Shown piece after piece: positions 1 to 8,159 of a stretch of 64,000 bases of DNA; position 1 is the first letter of the stretch, and every line of letters starts with the position of its first letter. Origin of the DNA: Pimelobacter simplex (GTDB lineage Bacteria > Actinomycetota > Actinomycetes > Propionibacteriales > Nocardioidaceae); assembly GCA_016803235.1 (NCBI GenBank), contig JADCLI010000022.1:1-64000 (forward strand). Reading direction: 5' to 3'. A model generated the notes under the pieces. That model saw only the letters and a program-made list of their open reading frames with translations, did not search any database and had not been told where the DNA came from. Both the position numbers and the translations under genes were made by a program.

Positions 1-741
1 CCACGGGCTGGTGCACCTCGACGCGCTGATGGACGCCGCCGACGGCCACGACCTCAACCAAGCCATCAGGCGTCGCGCTGAGGTCCTGGGCCGGCTCGGG
101 GACGACTCGTCGCTCGACGTCCGACGCTCCAAGGCCGCCGCGGAGATCGCCCGCCACGACCTCGCCCTCGACCTGCTGATCCCCGACCCCGACACCGGGG
201 AGGTCGTCGCCACCGTCCCGGGCCGCAAGGTCTCAACGTGCACGTCACCGACACCACCCTCACCGACACCACCCTCACCGGGCACAACCCGGTCGGGCGG
301 TGGGACGAGGGCCGCTGCCCGATCACCACACGGCAGATCAAGGAATGGCTACAGGCGCGGGACACCACGATCATCGTGCGGCCGGTCGTTGACCTGGCCG
401 ATCACGTCCCGATCACCGCCTACGAGATCCCCGACCGGCACAAGACCCGCGTGCAGCTGCGTGACCACACCTGCCGGTTCCCCCACTGTTCGCGACCGGC
501 GACCCGCTGCGACATCGACCACCACCAACCCTGGGCCGACGCCGGACCGACCTGCCCGTGCAATCTCGTCCCCCTCTGCAGGCGCCACCACCGGGCCAAG
601 ACCCACTCGACCTGGCACTACGACACCCCGATGCCGGCCACCTACGTGTGGACCAGCCCCCACGGCTACCGGTTCCGCGTCGACCACCGCGGCACCCACC
701 CCCTCCACGACACCAGCGACACCAGCCCGCCCGACCAGTAG
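1..741 (+). pseudogene. DUF222/13E12-family HNH endonuclease, 3' part, frameshifted and cut by the window edge
   Basis: Two reading frames together encode the C-terminal half of a DUF222 (13E12 repeat) protein with an HNH nuclease domain. The first frame is open from the left edge to about position 232. The second starts there and ends at TAG 739-741. It carries the typical tail: a CxFPxCxRPAxxCDIDH motif, then CNLVPLCRRHHR and KTH, which are the HNH metal and catalytic residues. Joining the frames needs one extra base in the AAGGTC-TCAACGTG stretch (restoring K-V-L-N-V-H), so a single base looks deleted. A 15-bp tandem duplication (247-261 and 262-276, giving a repeated TDTTL) lies just after the shift. 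Such genes are multicopy and often degenerate in actinomycetes. A sequencing error is the alternative. Confidence 0.8.
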
Positions 742-798
742 CCACCCCGCCCCACACCCCGCGAACCATCGGTCGCGGGGATGCGGGCACGTCTCGAG

Positions 799-2655
799 CT
801 AGTCGGTCTCGTCCTCGGCCTTCTCGATCAGGTCCTTGACCGCGTCGATCGACCGGATCCGGCCGCTGGTGACGGTGCTGCCCTCGGCGGCGAACAGCGA
901 GGTCGGGATGCCGATCAGCTCGCCGTCGTCGTCGATCGCCATGCCGCCGGAGTTGCCGGGCGCGATCCGGGCGTCGGTGTCGAGCTCGGAGCGCGGGCCG
1001 AGGTCGGGGTCGTTGAGGACCGTGGAGATGACGCCGGTGGTGACGGTGATCGACTCGCCCTCCCCCGCCACGGCCGGGAAGCCGAGCACGGTCACGTCGT
1101 CGCCGGCCCGCAGGTCGGCTGAGCTGCCGATCGGGACGGTCGGCAGGTCCAGCTCCTCGTCGAGCTCGTTGCCGTCCTCGTCGGCGTAGATCTGCACGAC
1201 GGCGACGTCGAGCTCGCCGTCGGCCTCGACGACCCGGGCCCGGTACGCCGCCGGGGCGTTGGTGTCGGTCATCCCGTCGGTGAGCGAGATGAGCAGGTAC
1301 TCGGGGTCCGCGATGCGCTCCTCGTCGCCGTACTTCTCCTCCAGCCCGGGGGCCTCGGGCGCCGCGACGTGAGCGTTGGTGAGGATGAGGCCGTCGGAGC
1401 GGATGATCGAGCCGGACCCGTGGTAGGTGCCGGTGTTGGACGGGTCGTCGAGCAGGTGGCTCTCGGCGGTGATCTTCACGGTAGCGGCCTTCGCCGCCTC
1501 CAGGACGTCGGTGTCGCCGCCGCTCGGCTTGACCGGGTCGTCCCGGCCGACGACGAACGCCAGGCCGACGGCGCCGGCGACCAGCAGCAGCGCGGCGGCG
1601 ATGCCGCCGAGCAGGACGAGCCTCCTGCGGAGGCGCCGGCGGGCGATCCGCCGCTCCTCCTCGGCCGCCGACAGGATCGGCACGAGAGTGAGCTCCGGAC
1701 CAGCGACGGGGTGGCCCAGGCGCAGCCCGAGCCGCTCGTCGAAGCGGGTCGTGGTGACCCGTCGACCGTCGTGGAAGGTGCCCTCGTTCGACAGGTTCGT
1801 GTAGGTCCAGCCGCCGGGAACGGGGTCGATCCGGCCGTGCAGGCGCGAGCAGGCCGGGTCGCCGATGACGACCGTGCAGTCGCTGCGCCGGCCGACGGTG
1901 ATCGGCGTCGGGTGCCGGAACCGGTGCTCGCGCCCTTCGGCGATCAGCAGCAGGTCGGGACCGGTCCGCGGCGCAGGTCCGACACCCGGCGGGCCGGACG
2001 GCCGCGGCACGGCGAGGATCTGGGTCGCGTCGTTGCCGAAGATCGCCGGCGGCAGGCCGGGGGCCGCGCCGGGACGCGCCCCGGGGGCCGGCACCGACGG
2101 CGGCACCGACGGCGGCACTGCCGGTGGCGGGGCCATCGAGGGCATCGGGGCACCGGACGGCGGGGCCCACGGGGACGGCGTGCCCATCGGCGGAGTCGCC
2201 GGCGGAGTCGCCGGCGGAGTCGCCGGCGGCGGGGTGACCGGGTACGGCGCCCGGGTGGCCTCGTCGACGACGTAGGCGGGGGCCGCGGGCGCCCCCGGGT
2301 CGGCCGGCGGCGCGGCGGGAGCCACGGGCGTGGCCGCGACGACGTCGTACTCCTCGGCGGGCACGATCGCCAGGGTGGCGCCGGGCGCGGGCGGGCCGCA
2401 GCGGACGGTGACCCGGCGCTCGACGGGGTACTCGGTGACCCGCTCGTCCTCGACGTAGGTGCCGAACTGGCTGCCGTTGTCGACGAGCACCCAGCCGTAC
2501 TCGGTGGCCTGGAGCTCGGCGTGCTGGCGCGAGACCGAGCCGGCGGTCAGCACGACATCGGCCTCGATGGCGCGCCCGATCCGGTAGACCGGCTTGCCCT
2601 CGAGACGCAGGACCCGGCCGTCGACCTCGACGACGAGTGCGGACACGCTGCTCAC
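799..2655 (-). CDS. Membrane-anchored FHA-FHA-trypsin-like serine protease
   Basis: 618 aa. FHA domain 1 lies near residues 22-95 (GR, then SRQHAEL), although the usual NG pair is replaced by SQFGTY. A Pro/Ala-rich linker follows to about residue 210. FHA domain 2 is near 235-320 (VGRRSDC, SRLHGRI). An Arg-rich stretch and one membrane helix follow at about 340-370. The C-terminal half is an HtrA/trypsin-fold protease with a complete triad: His in TNAHV, Asp in ELDVAVV and Ser in GNSGG. No PDZ domain is visible. Inferred topology is FHA domains in the cytoplasm and protease outside. The GTG start overlaps the TGA of the upstream kinase by 4 bp, so the two are translationally coupled. Inference: phosphothreonine binding inside could control or localise proteolysis outside. 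Confidence 0.88.
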   Translation of the reverse strand: MSSVSALVVEVDGRVLRLEGKPVYRIGRAIEADVVLTAGSVSRQHAELQATEYGWVLVDNGSQFGTYVEDERVTEYPVERRVTVRCGPPAPGATLAIVPAEEYDVVAATPVAPAAPPADPGAPAAPAYVVDEATRAPYPVTPPPATPPATPPATPPMGTPSPWAPPSGAPMPSMAPPPAVPPSVPPSVPAPGARPGAAPGLPPAIFGNDATQILAVPRPSGPPGVGPAPRTGPDLLLIAEGREHRFRHPTPITVGRRSDCTVVIGDPACSRLHGRIDPVPGGWTYTNLSNEGTFHDGRRVTTTRFDERLGLRLGHPVAGPELTLVPILSAAEEERRIARRRLRRRLVLLGGIAAALLLVAGAVGLAFVVGRDDPVKPSGGDTDVLEAAKAATVKITAESHLLDDPSNTGTYHGSGSIIRSDGLILTNAHVAAPEAPGLEEKYGDEERIADPEYLLISLTDGMTDTNAPAAYRARVVEADGELDVAVVQIYADEDGNELDEELDLPTVPIGSSADLRAGDDVTVLGFPAVAGEGESITVTTGVISTVLNDPDLGPRSELDTDARIAPGNSGGMAIDDDGELIGIPTSLFAAEGSTVTSGRIRSIDAVKDLIEKAEDETD

Positions 2656-3971
2656 CCCTGCCCGTCGGTCGCGGGGCGGCGTACCTGCACGGTCGCGTTG
2701 CGGATCTGGATCCGGGCGCCCGCGACCAGCTCGATGGTGCGCTCCGGCTCGAGCAGGAAGTTCTGGCCGCCCGGGTAGGCGACCGGCCAGGAGAAGTCGG
2801 ACGCGTTGTGCAGGCCCCAGCGGTCCGGGGCGTCGGGGTGCCGGCGGACCTGGCCGAGCACCTGCGGGTGGTCGACTCCGGAGGTCAGGTGGTCGGAGCG
2901 CAGCGTGGTCTGCGGTCCGACCGCGACGGTGCGGCGCCCGACGTGGAGCAGGTACGGCGGCCGCACCTGGGTGCCGTCCTGCCAGCAGGTCACGCTGTCC
3001 TCACCCGGGCTCCAGAAGTTGGTGGTGCCGCAGGTCGGGCAGGCCAGCATCCCGTCGCGCAGCCGGTCGAACGCCTTGATCCACTGCCCCTCGGTGACCC
3101 GGGCGCCGGGGTTGTCCATGCCGTCGACGAACGCCTGGGTGAACAGGTCGCGTAGGAACTGCGGGTAGATGTTCCAGTACTGCTGCACGATCTGCGCCGG
3201 CCGGTTGTCGGCCTTCGTGGGGTGCATGCAGAACAGCGGCTCGGTGCCGAAGTGGGTCATCAGCCAGTGCGCGTCGCGCATGCCGGCATCGGTGCGCGCG
3301 CCCTCGAGCGGGTGGCCGAGGAAGAGGGAGTAGAACAGCAGCACGGCCAGCGAGTGCCGGTCGGTGTCGGTGTTGGGCAGCGTGCGGTACGTCGTGTCGC
3401 GGACCACCTCGGGCGCCATGAAGTACGGCGTCCCGAGCACCCGGCCGGTGCCGTTGTCGATGCCGACGTTGTCGTTGTCGCAGATCAGCACGTCGCCGTT
3501 GCCCGGGTCGAAGAAGACGTTGCCGAAGGAGATGTCGCGGTAGCACAGACCGCGGGCGTGCAGCCGCAGGAAGCTGTAGCTGAGCTGGCGGCACAGCTCG
3601 ATGATCGAGGCGAAGGAGACGTCGAGCGGCCTGCCGTCGCGATCGGCGTTGAGCAGCAGGTAGCTGAGCTCGAGGAAGCGGGGGTGCCGCAGGTGCATGA
3701 CATAGCCGAAGCTCGGCTCGGTCCCGACCCGCGCCATGCTGAGCGGCCACAGGAACCGCTGGTGCGGCGAGCCGATCTCGACGAGCTGCTGCATCTCGTC
3801 GTACTGCTGGGCGGTGGCGCTCTCGGGCTTGTACCACTTCAGCGCCAGCGGCTCGCCGGAGTCGCGGCGCACCTCGAACACGTAGCCCTGGCCGCCCTGG
3901 CCGAGCAGCGACGTCACCCGGGCGCGCCCCAACGGCCCGAGGTCGACCTCGACGCCCTCTGCCAGCACCAT
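2652..3971 (-). CDS. Atypical Ser/Thr protein kinase with C-terminal zinc ribbon (TerY-P triad type)
   Basis: 439 aa. The N-terminal kinase domain has a glycine loop (LGQGGQGY) and an ALK lysine. The catalytic loop reads YRDISFGN where classical kinases have HRDxKxxN, and the magnesium loop is DND rather than DFG. TPYFMAPE is intact. After about residue 300 comes a zinc-ribbon-like CPTCG segment with a later Cys, then a beta-rich tail (about residues 340-430) resembling an FHA-like fold but without clear FHA signature residues. Kinases of this kind are known beside a TerY-type vWA protein and a PP2C phosphatase, and exactly those two genes are divergently transcribed next door. ATG follows GGAGG by about 11 nt. 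It is coupled to the FHA-protease gene downstream. The substrate is unknown; the FHA proteins of the island are the obvious candidates. Confidence 0.85.
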   Translation of the reverse strand: MVLAEGVEVDLGPLGRARVTSLLGQGGQGYVFEVRRDSGEPLALKWYKPESATAQQYDEMQQLVEIGSPHQRFLWPLSMARVGTEPSFGYVMHLRHPRFLELSYLLLNADRDGRPLDVSFASIIELCRQLSYSFLRLHARGLCYRDISFGNVFFDPGNGDVLICDNDNVGIDNGTGRVLGTPYFMAPEVVRDTTYRTLPNTDTDRHSLAVLLFYSLFLGHPLEGARTDAGMRDAHWLMTHFGTEPLFCMHPTKADNRPAQIVQQYWNIYPQFLRDLFTQAFVDGMDNPGARVTEGQWIKAFDRLRDGMLACPTCGTTNFWSPGEDSVTCWQDGTQVRPPYLLHVGRRTVAVGPQTTLRSDHLTSGVDHPQVLGQVRRHPDAPDRWGLHNASDFSWPVAYPGGQNFLLEPERTIELVAGARIQIRNATVQVRRPATDGQG

Positions 3972-4001
3972 GGGTGTGACCGACCTCCGTTATCGCGTTC
4001 G

Positions 4002-4023
4002 CTGTCCCGTGACAGGCTATAAC
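4002..4023 (+). promoter_or_regulatory. Divergent promoter region with a CTGTC/GACAG dyad
   Basis: The 106-bp gap between the divergent kinase (start 3971) and vWA gene (start 4078) contains a small inverted repeat, CTGTC-CCGT-GACAG (4002-4015). It is followed directly by TATAAC (4018-4023), a fair -10 element for the rightward operon. On the other strand GATAAC is a candidate -10 for the kinase operon. The dyad lies between the two, so one regulator could control both arms. No -35 stands out. Confidence 0.4.
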
Positions 4024-4077
4024 CTGAACAGTTCGGGGTGAGTTGAAACCCAACCCCCTGGTGGAAGGAGACCGGCG

Positions 4078-4779
4078 ATGAGCGATCGGCTGGGCGGTGC
4101 CCTGGCGCGCAAGCCGCTGCACTTCATCTTCGTGCTCGACGTGTCGGGATCGATGCTGCGCGGTGGTCGCATCCAGGCGCTCAACAACGCCATCACGGAG
4201 GTCCTGCCCCACCTGAAGGACGAGGCGCGCGCCAACCCCCACGCGGAGATGCTGGTGCGGGTGCTGGCGTTCGCCAACGAGCCGCAGTGGATCATCGAGG
4301 AGCCGACGCCGGTCGACCAGATCCACTGGAAGCGGCTCGAGGCGGTGCCGCGCGGGTTCACCGAGCTCGGCAGCGCCCTGCAGACCCTGGCCGGCGCGCT
4401 CGACCACCTCGACGAGTCCCACAGCGCGTTCCCGCCCGCGATCATCCTGGTCTCCGACGGCCGTCCCACGCAGAGCAGCGGCGTCACCTTCGCCGAGGGC
4501 CTGCAGGCCCTGCTCAACAACCGCTGGGGCTCGACCGCGGTGCGGCTCGCGCTCGGCGTGGGCCGCGACGCCGACATGCACTCCCTGCGCCGGTTCATCG
4601 GCGACGAGGACGTACCGCTGCTGCGCGCCGACAACCCCGAGCAGCTCGTCGAGTACATCGTCTGGGCCTCCAAGGCGGCCAGCAAGGTCGCCTCGCGGCC
4701 CGTCGTCGGTCCCGGCTCCGGCGTGACCGCGGCCCCGCCGAGCCCGATCGGCGACCCGATCTGGAGCACCCTGGGATGA
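4078..4779 (+). CDS. TerY-like von Willebrand factor A domain protein
   Basis: 233 aa, cytoplasmic (no signal peptide or membrane helix). A single vWA domain spans about residues 14-205 with a complete MIDAS: DVSGS at the N-terminal strand, the conserved Thr in FTELG and the SDG of the fourth strand. The layout matches stand-alone TerY proteins, which form triads with a PP2C phosphatase and a kinase; both are adjacent here. The last 30 residues are Pro/Gly/Ala-rich and end in PIWSTLG; the PP2C gene begins with a similar PVWTTLSG, perhaps a shared docking motif. A good AAGGAG ribosome site precedes the ATG. The stop overlaps the next start (ATGA). Likely role: metal-dependent scaffold in the phospho-relay. 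Confidence 0.88.
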   Translation: MSDRLGGALARKPLHFIFVLDVSGSMLRGGRIQALNNAITEVLPHLKDEARANPHAEMLVRVLAFANEPQWIIEEPTPVDQIHWKRLEAVPRGFTELGSALQTLAGALDHLDESHSAFPPAIILVSDGRPTQSSGVTFAEGLQALLNNRWGSTAVRLALGVGRDADMHSLRRFIGDEDVPLLRADNPEQLVEYIVWASKAASKVASRPVVGPGSGVTAAPPSPIGDPIWSTLG

Positions 4780-5657
4780 CCGACCGGCCGGACGCCGATC
4801 CGGTGTGGACCACCCTGTCGGGTACCACGATCGGATCGGTCCACGTCCGTGACCAGCTGCCGATCCAGGACGCCGTGCTCACCTGGAGCGACCAGGCGCT
4901 GGGGCACGCGGTGATCGCCGTCGCCGACGGGCACGGTCACAAGTTCCACTTCCGCAGCGACACCGGCGCGGCGCTGGCGGTCGTCAGCGCAGTCGAGGAG
5001 CTGCGCCGGGTCGTGCCCGACCTGGTCGCCGCCGACGAGACCGCGCGGGACCGGGCGGCCCGGGCCGGCGAGGCGATCGTGGCGACCTGGACGGCGAAGG
5101 TCCAGCACCACCTGGCGGCCAATCCCTACTCCCCCGCCGAGGACGAGCTCGGCGCCTCCGCCGATCCGCTGCGGGCCTACGGCTCGACGATCCTGGCTGC
5201 CGCTGCCGCGGGCGACGTGATGGTGTTCCTGCAGATCGGCGACGGCGACTCGGTCCTGGTGTCCAGTGACGGCACCGCCTCCCGGCCGCTGCCCGAGGAC
5301 CCCGACCTCGACGGGCTGCACACCAGCTCGCTGTGCCAGCCACGACCGCTCGACGCACTGCGGGTCGGGGTGGTCGACGCCGCCGCCGACCGGGCCGCGC
5401 TGGTGTTCTTGTGCACCGACGGCTTCGGTCGTTCCCGGGTCGATGCCCAGGGCTGGTGGCGCCAGACCGGCGAGCAGCTGCTGGAGTTCGCCCGGGCCCG
5501 CGGCCTGGGCTGGGTGCGCGAGCAGCTGCCCGAGTGGCTGGCCGAGCCCGCGCTCATCGGCGGTGACGACACCACGATGGCGCTGCTGGTCCGCAACGAC
5601 GTCGCCGGGATCGACCGGCCGGACCTCGCCGACACCGTGCCGGTGCCGGAGGCCTGA
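4776..5657 (+). CDS. PP2C-family protein phosphatase
   Basis: 293 aa. The PP2C (PPM) signature metal residues are visible: DGHGH near residue 52, GDGDSVLV in the middle, CTDGF, and GGDDTTMALL near the C-terminus. It presumably removes phosphate from Ser/Thr in targets of the neighbouring kinases. ATG overlaps the vWA stop by 4 bp, so phosphatase and vWA protein are probably made in fixed ratio. An N-terminal extension of about 20 residues includes PVWTTLSG, echoing the C-terminal PIWSTLG of the vWA protein. Convergent with the membrane-protein gene starting 11 bp downstream, leaving no room for an obvious terminator. Confidence 0.88.
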   Translation: MTDRPDADPVWTTLSGTTIGSVHVRDQLPIQDAVLTWSDQALGHAVIAVADGHGHKFHFRSDTGAALAVVSAVEELRRVVPDLVAADETARDRAARAGEAIVATWTAKVQHHLAANPYSPAEDELGASADPLRAYGSTILAAAAAGDVMVFLQIGDGDSVLVSSDGTASRPLPEDPDLDGLHTSSLCQPRPLDALRVGVVDAAADRAALVFLCTDGFGRSRVDAQGWWRQTGEQLLEFARARGLGWVREQLPEWLAEPALIGGDDTTMALLVRNDVAGIDRPDLADTVPVPEA

Positions 5658-5667
5658 CCGCGGCGGG

Positions 5668-7194
5668 TCAGTCGTCCGAGGGCCACCAGGCCTCGAGCCC
5701 GGCGAGGTCGCCCTCGAAGTTCCGGGCGACGCCGTAGCAGTAGCAGTCCTCGGCGTTCCAGTCCCAGTAGACCGTCGCGGTCTCGCCGGAGCTGTCGAGG
5801 TAGGCGTAGTAGCCGCCCTCGGCCTCGCCCTCGCCGAAGCGCCAGGTCCCGCCGCCGCCCTGGGTGCCGGCCTGGTCGTACTGCCGCTTGTAGTACCGGC
5901 GGTCGGCCTTCATCTCCTTGCGCGTGGAGTAGCGGCCGACGCTGACGATGATCCCGCTGTCGTCGGTGTCGCAGCTGCTCTCCTCGGTCTCTCCGGTGAA
6001 GAAGGTGCGCTCACGGGTGCACTTGGCGACGTCCATGTTGATCTTGATGAACTCGATCAGCTTGGGGTGGGCCGGCGCGGTCGGCTCGGTGACCCGCGGC
6101 GAGGTGCTGGTGAAGCTGGCGACGACCGCGTCGATGGTCGCGGTGCCCTCGCCCTCGAGGAGCGCGGACTGCCGGGCGCCCTTGCTGTCCCAGTAGACGA
6201 CGGCCGGGTCGCTGGTGCCGCCCCGCTCGGGGTCGTACTCGTAGAGCGCGGTGGCGTCGTTGTCGGCGGTCATCGTGCCCGCGCGGTAGTCGAGGCGGGC
6301 CGTGCGGGCCGCGAGGAGCGCGGCCTCGTCCTCGTAGGTGACCAGGCGCAGGGTGCCGGTGCTGACCGTGCACTGCACGACCTCGCTCTCCCCGGCCCCC
6401 GGGTCGCCGGCCTCGCAGTCGGACGTGCCGGCCGAGATCTGGCTCGCCAGCGAGCCGTAGCGCTCGTCGAGGGCCTCCGGGGCCACGTCGACCACCGGCT
6501 CCTTCGGCCCACTGGTCTCCGGATCGTCCGGGCCCGGGCCCGGGTCGTCGCCCGCGAGCGCGATGGCTCCGGCGATCCCCCCGCCGACCAGCACGACGCC
6601 GGCGACGGCGGCCGCGACCCAGATCCCCGCACCGCGCTTCCTCGGCGGCGGCACGGTGCCGAAGCCCGGGGGCGGTGCGTAGCCACCCGGCGCCGAGGAG
6701 TACGACGCGGGCGCGGCGTACGGCGCAGGCGGTGGCGCCGCCGCCGCGGTGGGCGGGGTTGCCGGCGGCCAGGCGGTCGGCGGCGGGGACTGGTACGGCG
6801 GTGCGGGTGCCGCCGTTGGCGGGGGCAGCTGACCGCTCGCGGGCCGGCTGGAGCGGTAGCGGAGCACCACAGCGGCGGGCACCTTGCCGACGGCGTAGCC
6901 GAGCACGGCGGCCGCCCAGCTGGACGCGGCCTGGTCGTCGCCGCCACGGTCGCGCGCCAGCCGCTGCCCGGCCTCCTCGACCGCGCGGGCCGGGTCGGCA
7001 CCGCCCTGGATCATCTCGCCGAGCGGGTTCAGCACCCCGAAGCGCACCGCGTCGACGAGCAGGTTGATGTCGCCGGTCGTCGCCTGGTCCTCGGCGAGGA
7101 CGTCGTCGAGGACGCCCCGGAATCCGGCGGCGTCGTCGAGGATCCCGGGACCGTGCTCGGCCACCAGCTCGCGCAGGACGTCGTGCAGCTCCAT
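5668..7194 (-). CDS. Single-pass membrane protein with N-terminal helical domain and Pro-rich linker, function unknown
   Basis: 508 aa. Residues 1-110 form an all-helical domain beginning MELHDVLRELVAEHGPGIL-DD, a pattern I associate with small helical domains near bacterial kinases and Hsp70-like proteins (recall, not verified). A Pro/Ala/Tyr-rich linker of about 80 residues follows, then a basic patch and one membrane helix at about 188-212. The large exported region of about 290 residues has scattered cysteines (including CYCYG near the end) and many Trp/Tyr. This is the same inside-linker-helix-outside plan as the FHA-protease of the island. It starts 2 bp after the stop of the kinase gene at 7197-8009, so the two form an operon. 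Possibly a receptor or substrate of that kinase; function not recognised. Confidence 0.75.
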   Translation of the reverse strand: MELHDVLRELVAEHGPGILDDAAGFRGVLDDVLAEDQATTGDINLLVDAVRFGVLNPLGEMIQGGADPARAVEEAGQRLARDRGGDDQAASSWAAAVLGYAVGKVPAAVVLRYRSSRPASGQLPPPTAAPAPPYQSPPPTAWPPATPPTAAAAPPPAPYAAPASYSSAPGGYAPPPGFGTVPPPRKRGAGIWVAAAVAGVVLVGGGIAGAIALAGDDPGPGPDDPETSGPKEPVVDVAPEALDERYGSLASQISAGTSDCEAGDPGAGESEVVQCTVSTGTLRLVTYEDEAALLAARTARLDYRAGTMTADNDATALYEYDPERGGTSDPAVVYWDSKGARQSALLEGEGTATIDAVVASFTSTSPRVTEPTAPAHPKLIEFIKINMDVAKCTRERTFFTGETEESSCDTDDSGIIVSVGRYSTRKEMKADRRYYKRQYDQAGTQGGGGTWRFGEGEAEGGYYAYLDSSGETATVYWDWNAEDCYCYGVARNFEGDLAGLEAWWPSDD

Positions 7195-7196
7195 GC

Positions 7197-8009
7197 TCAG
7201 ACCGCCGACCCCAGCTCGGCGCCGATCCCGGCGATCCGGTCCGCGACCTCCGCGGCGGTGCGCGGACGGGCGGCGACGTCCGTGGCGAGGCAGGCCTCGA
7301 CCAGCTCCCGGGCAGCGGACGGCAGGTCGTCCGCCAGGCTGGGCTGGGAGGCCAGGATCGAGCGCACGAGCAGCAGCGGCTCGGTGTCGCGGAGCTCGCC
7401 GTAGACACCGGCCCCCGTCATCGCGAAGTGCAAGGTGGCGCCCAGCGACCAGATGTCGCTGGCCCGCGAGGCCTGGGCGCCGAGCATGATCGCCGGGTCC
7501 GTGAACTCCAGGCCGATCTGCCCCAGCCCGGTCGTGACCATGCCCGGGGAGAGCAGCTGGGAGAGCCCGAGGTCGGCGAGCCGGCCGCCGTCGTCGGCGA
7601 GCAGGACGTTGGCCGGCTTGATGTCGCGGTGCGCGATCCCGCGCTCGTGGAGCGCGTGCGCGGCCAGGGCGGCGTCGCGGACGGCGGCCACCCGCTGGGC
7701 GGTGCCGATGTCGACCTGCGGGCGCTCGAGCGAGCCGAGCGGGAGGAACTCCATCGCGTAGTAGAACGCCCCGCCCTGCCGGCCGGCGTCGTAGACGGCG
7801 ACCAGCCGGTCCGAGTCGGCGACGCTGAAGTGCTTGAGCTCGCGGGTCGCGCGGCGGAACGCGTCGTCGGAGGTGGGTCCGGCGATCACCTTGACCACCA
7901 CCTCGCCGGCCGGGATGCCCAACCGCGCCGGCGCCGTGGCCAGGTAGTTGGTGCCGTAGTTCGACGCGCCCAGGGGGCGCACGAACTCGTAGTCAGCGAT
8001 TCCCTGCAC
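7197..8009 (-). CDS. Serine/threonine protein kinase
   Basis: 270 aa; essentially a bare soluble kinase domain. It has a glycine loop (LGASNYG), a VVK lysine, a classical catalytic loop HRDIKPAN and DLG in place of DFG. The APE segment is altered (FTDPAIM). No membrane helix or PASTA repeats, unlike housekeeping PknB. I chose GTG 8009 because GGAGG lies 6 nt upstream in a strong Shine-Dalgarno arrangement; an upstream in-frame start at 8063 would add 18 Arg/Trp-rich residues of no domain value. It is followed 2 bp later by the membrane-protein gene. It differs from the zinc-ribbon kinase, so the island has two distinct kinases and one phosphatase. Confidence 0.87.
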   Translation of the reverse strand: MQGIADYEFVRPLGASNYGTNYLATAPARLGIPAGEVVVKVIAGPTSDDAFRRATRELKHFSVADSDRLVAVYDAGRQGGAFYYAMEFLPLGSLERPQVDIGTAQRVAAVRDAALAAHALHERGIAHRDIKPANVLLADDGGRLADLGLSQLLSPGMVTTGLGQIGLEFTDPAIMLGAQASRASDIWSLGATLHFAMTGAGVYGELRDTEPLLLVRSILASQPSLADDLPSAARELVEACLATDVAARPRTAAEVADRIAGIGAELGSAV

Positions 8010-8159
8010 GCGGATCCTCCAGCGCCTCGTCGTCCAGCCGGTGCCTCGGCCAGGGTCCAGCATGTCACGCGGAGCATGCCGGGAGCAGTGATTCCCCCGG
8101 CACGAGAGGGGGTAACCGGTGTAGCGTTCCGGACGCCGTCAGCGACCCAGGAGGCACCG

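Noticed and set aside
2196..2232. Short tandem repeats (CCGGCGGAGTCG units) that could suggest a repeat array
   Set aside because: They encode the Pro-rich linker of the FHA-protease; no spacers and no CRISPR character.
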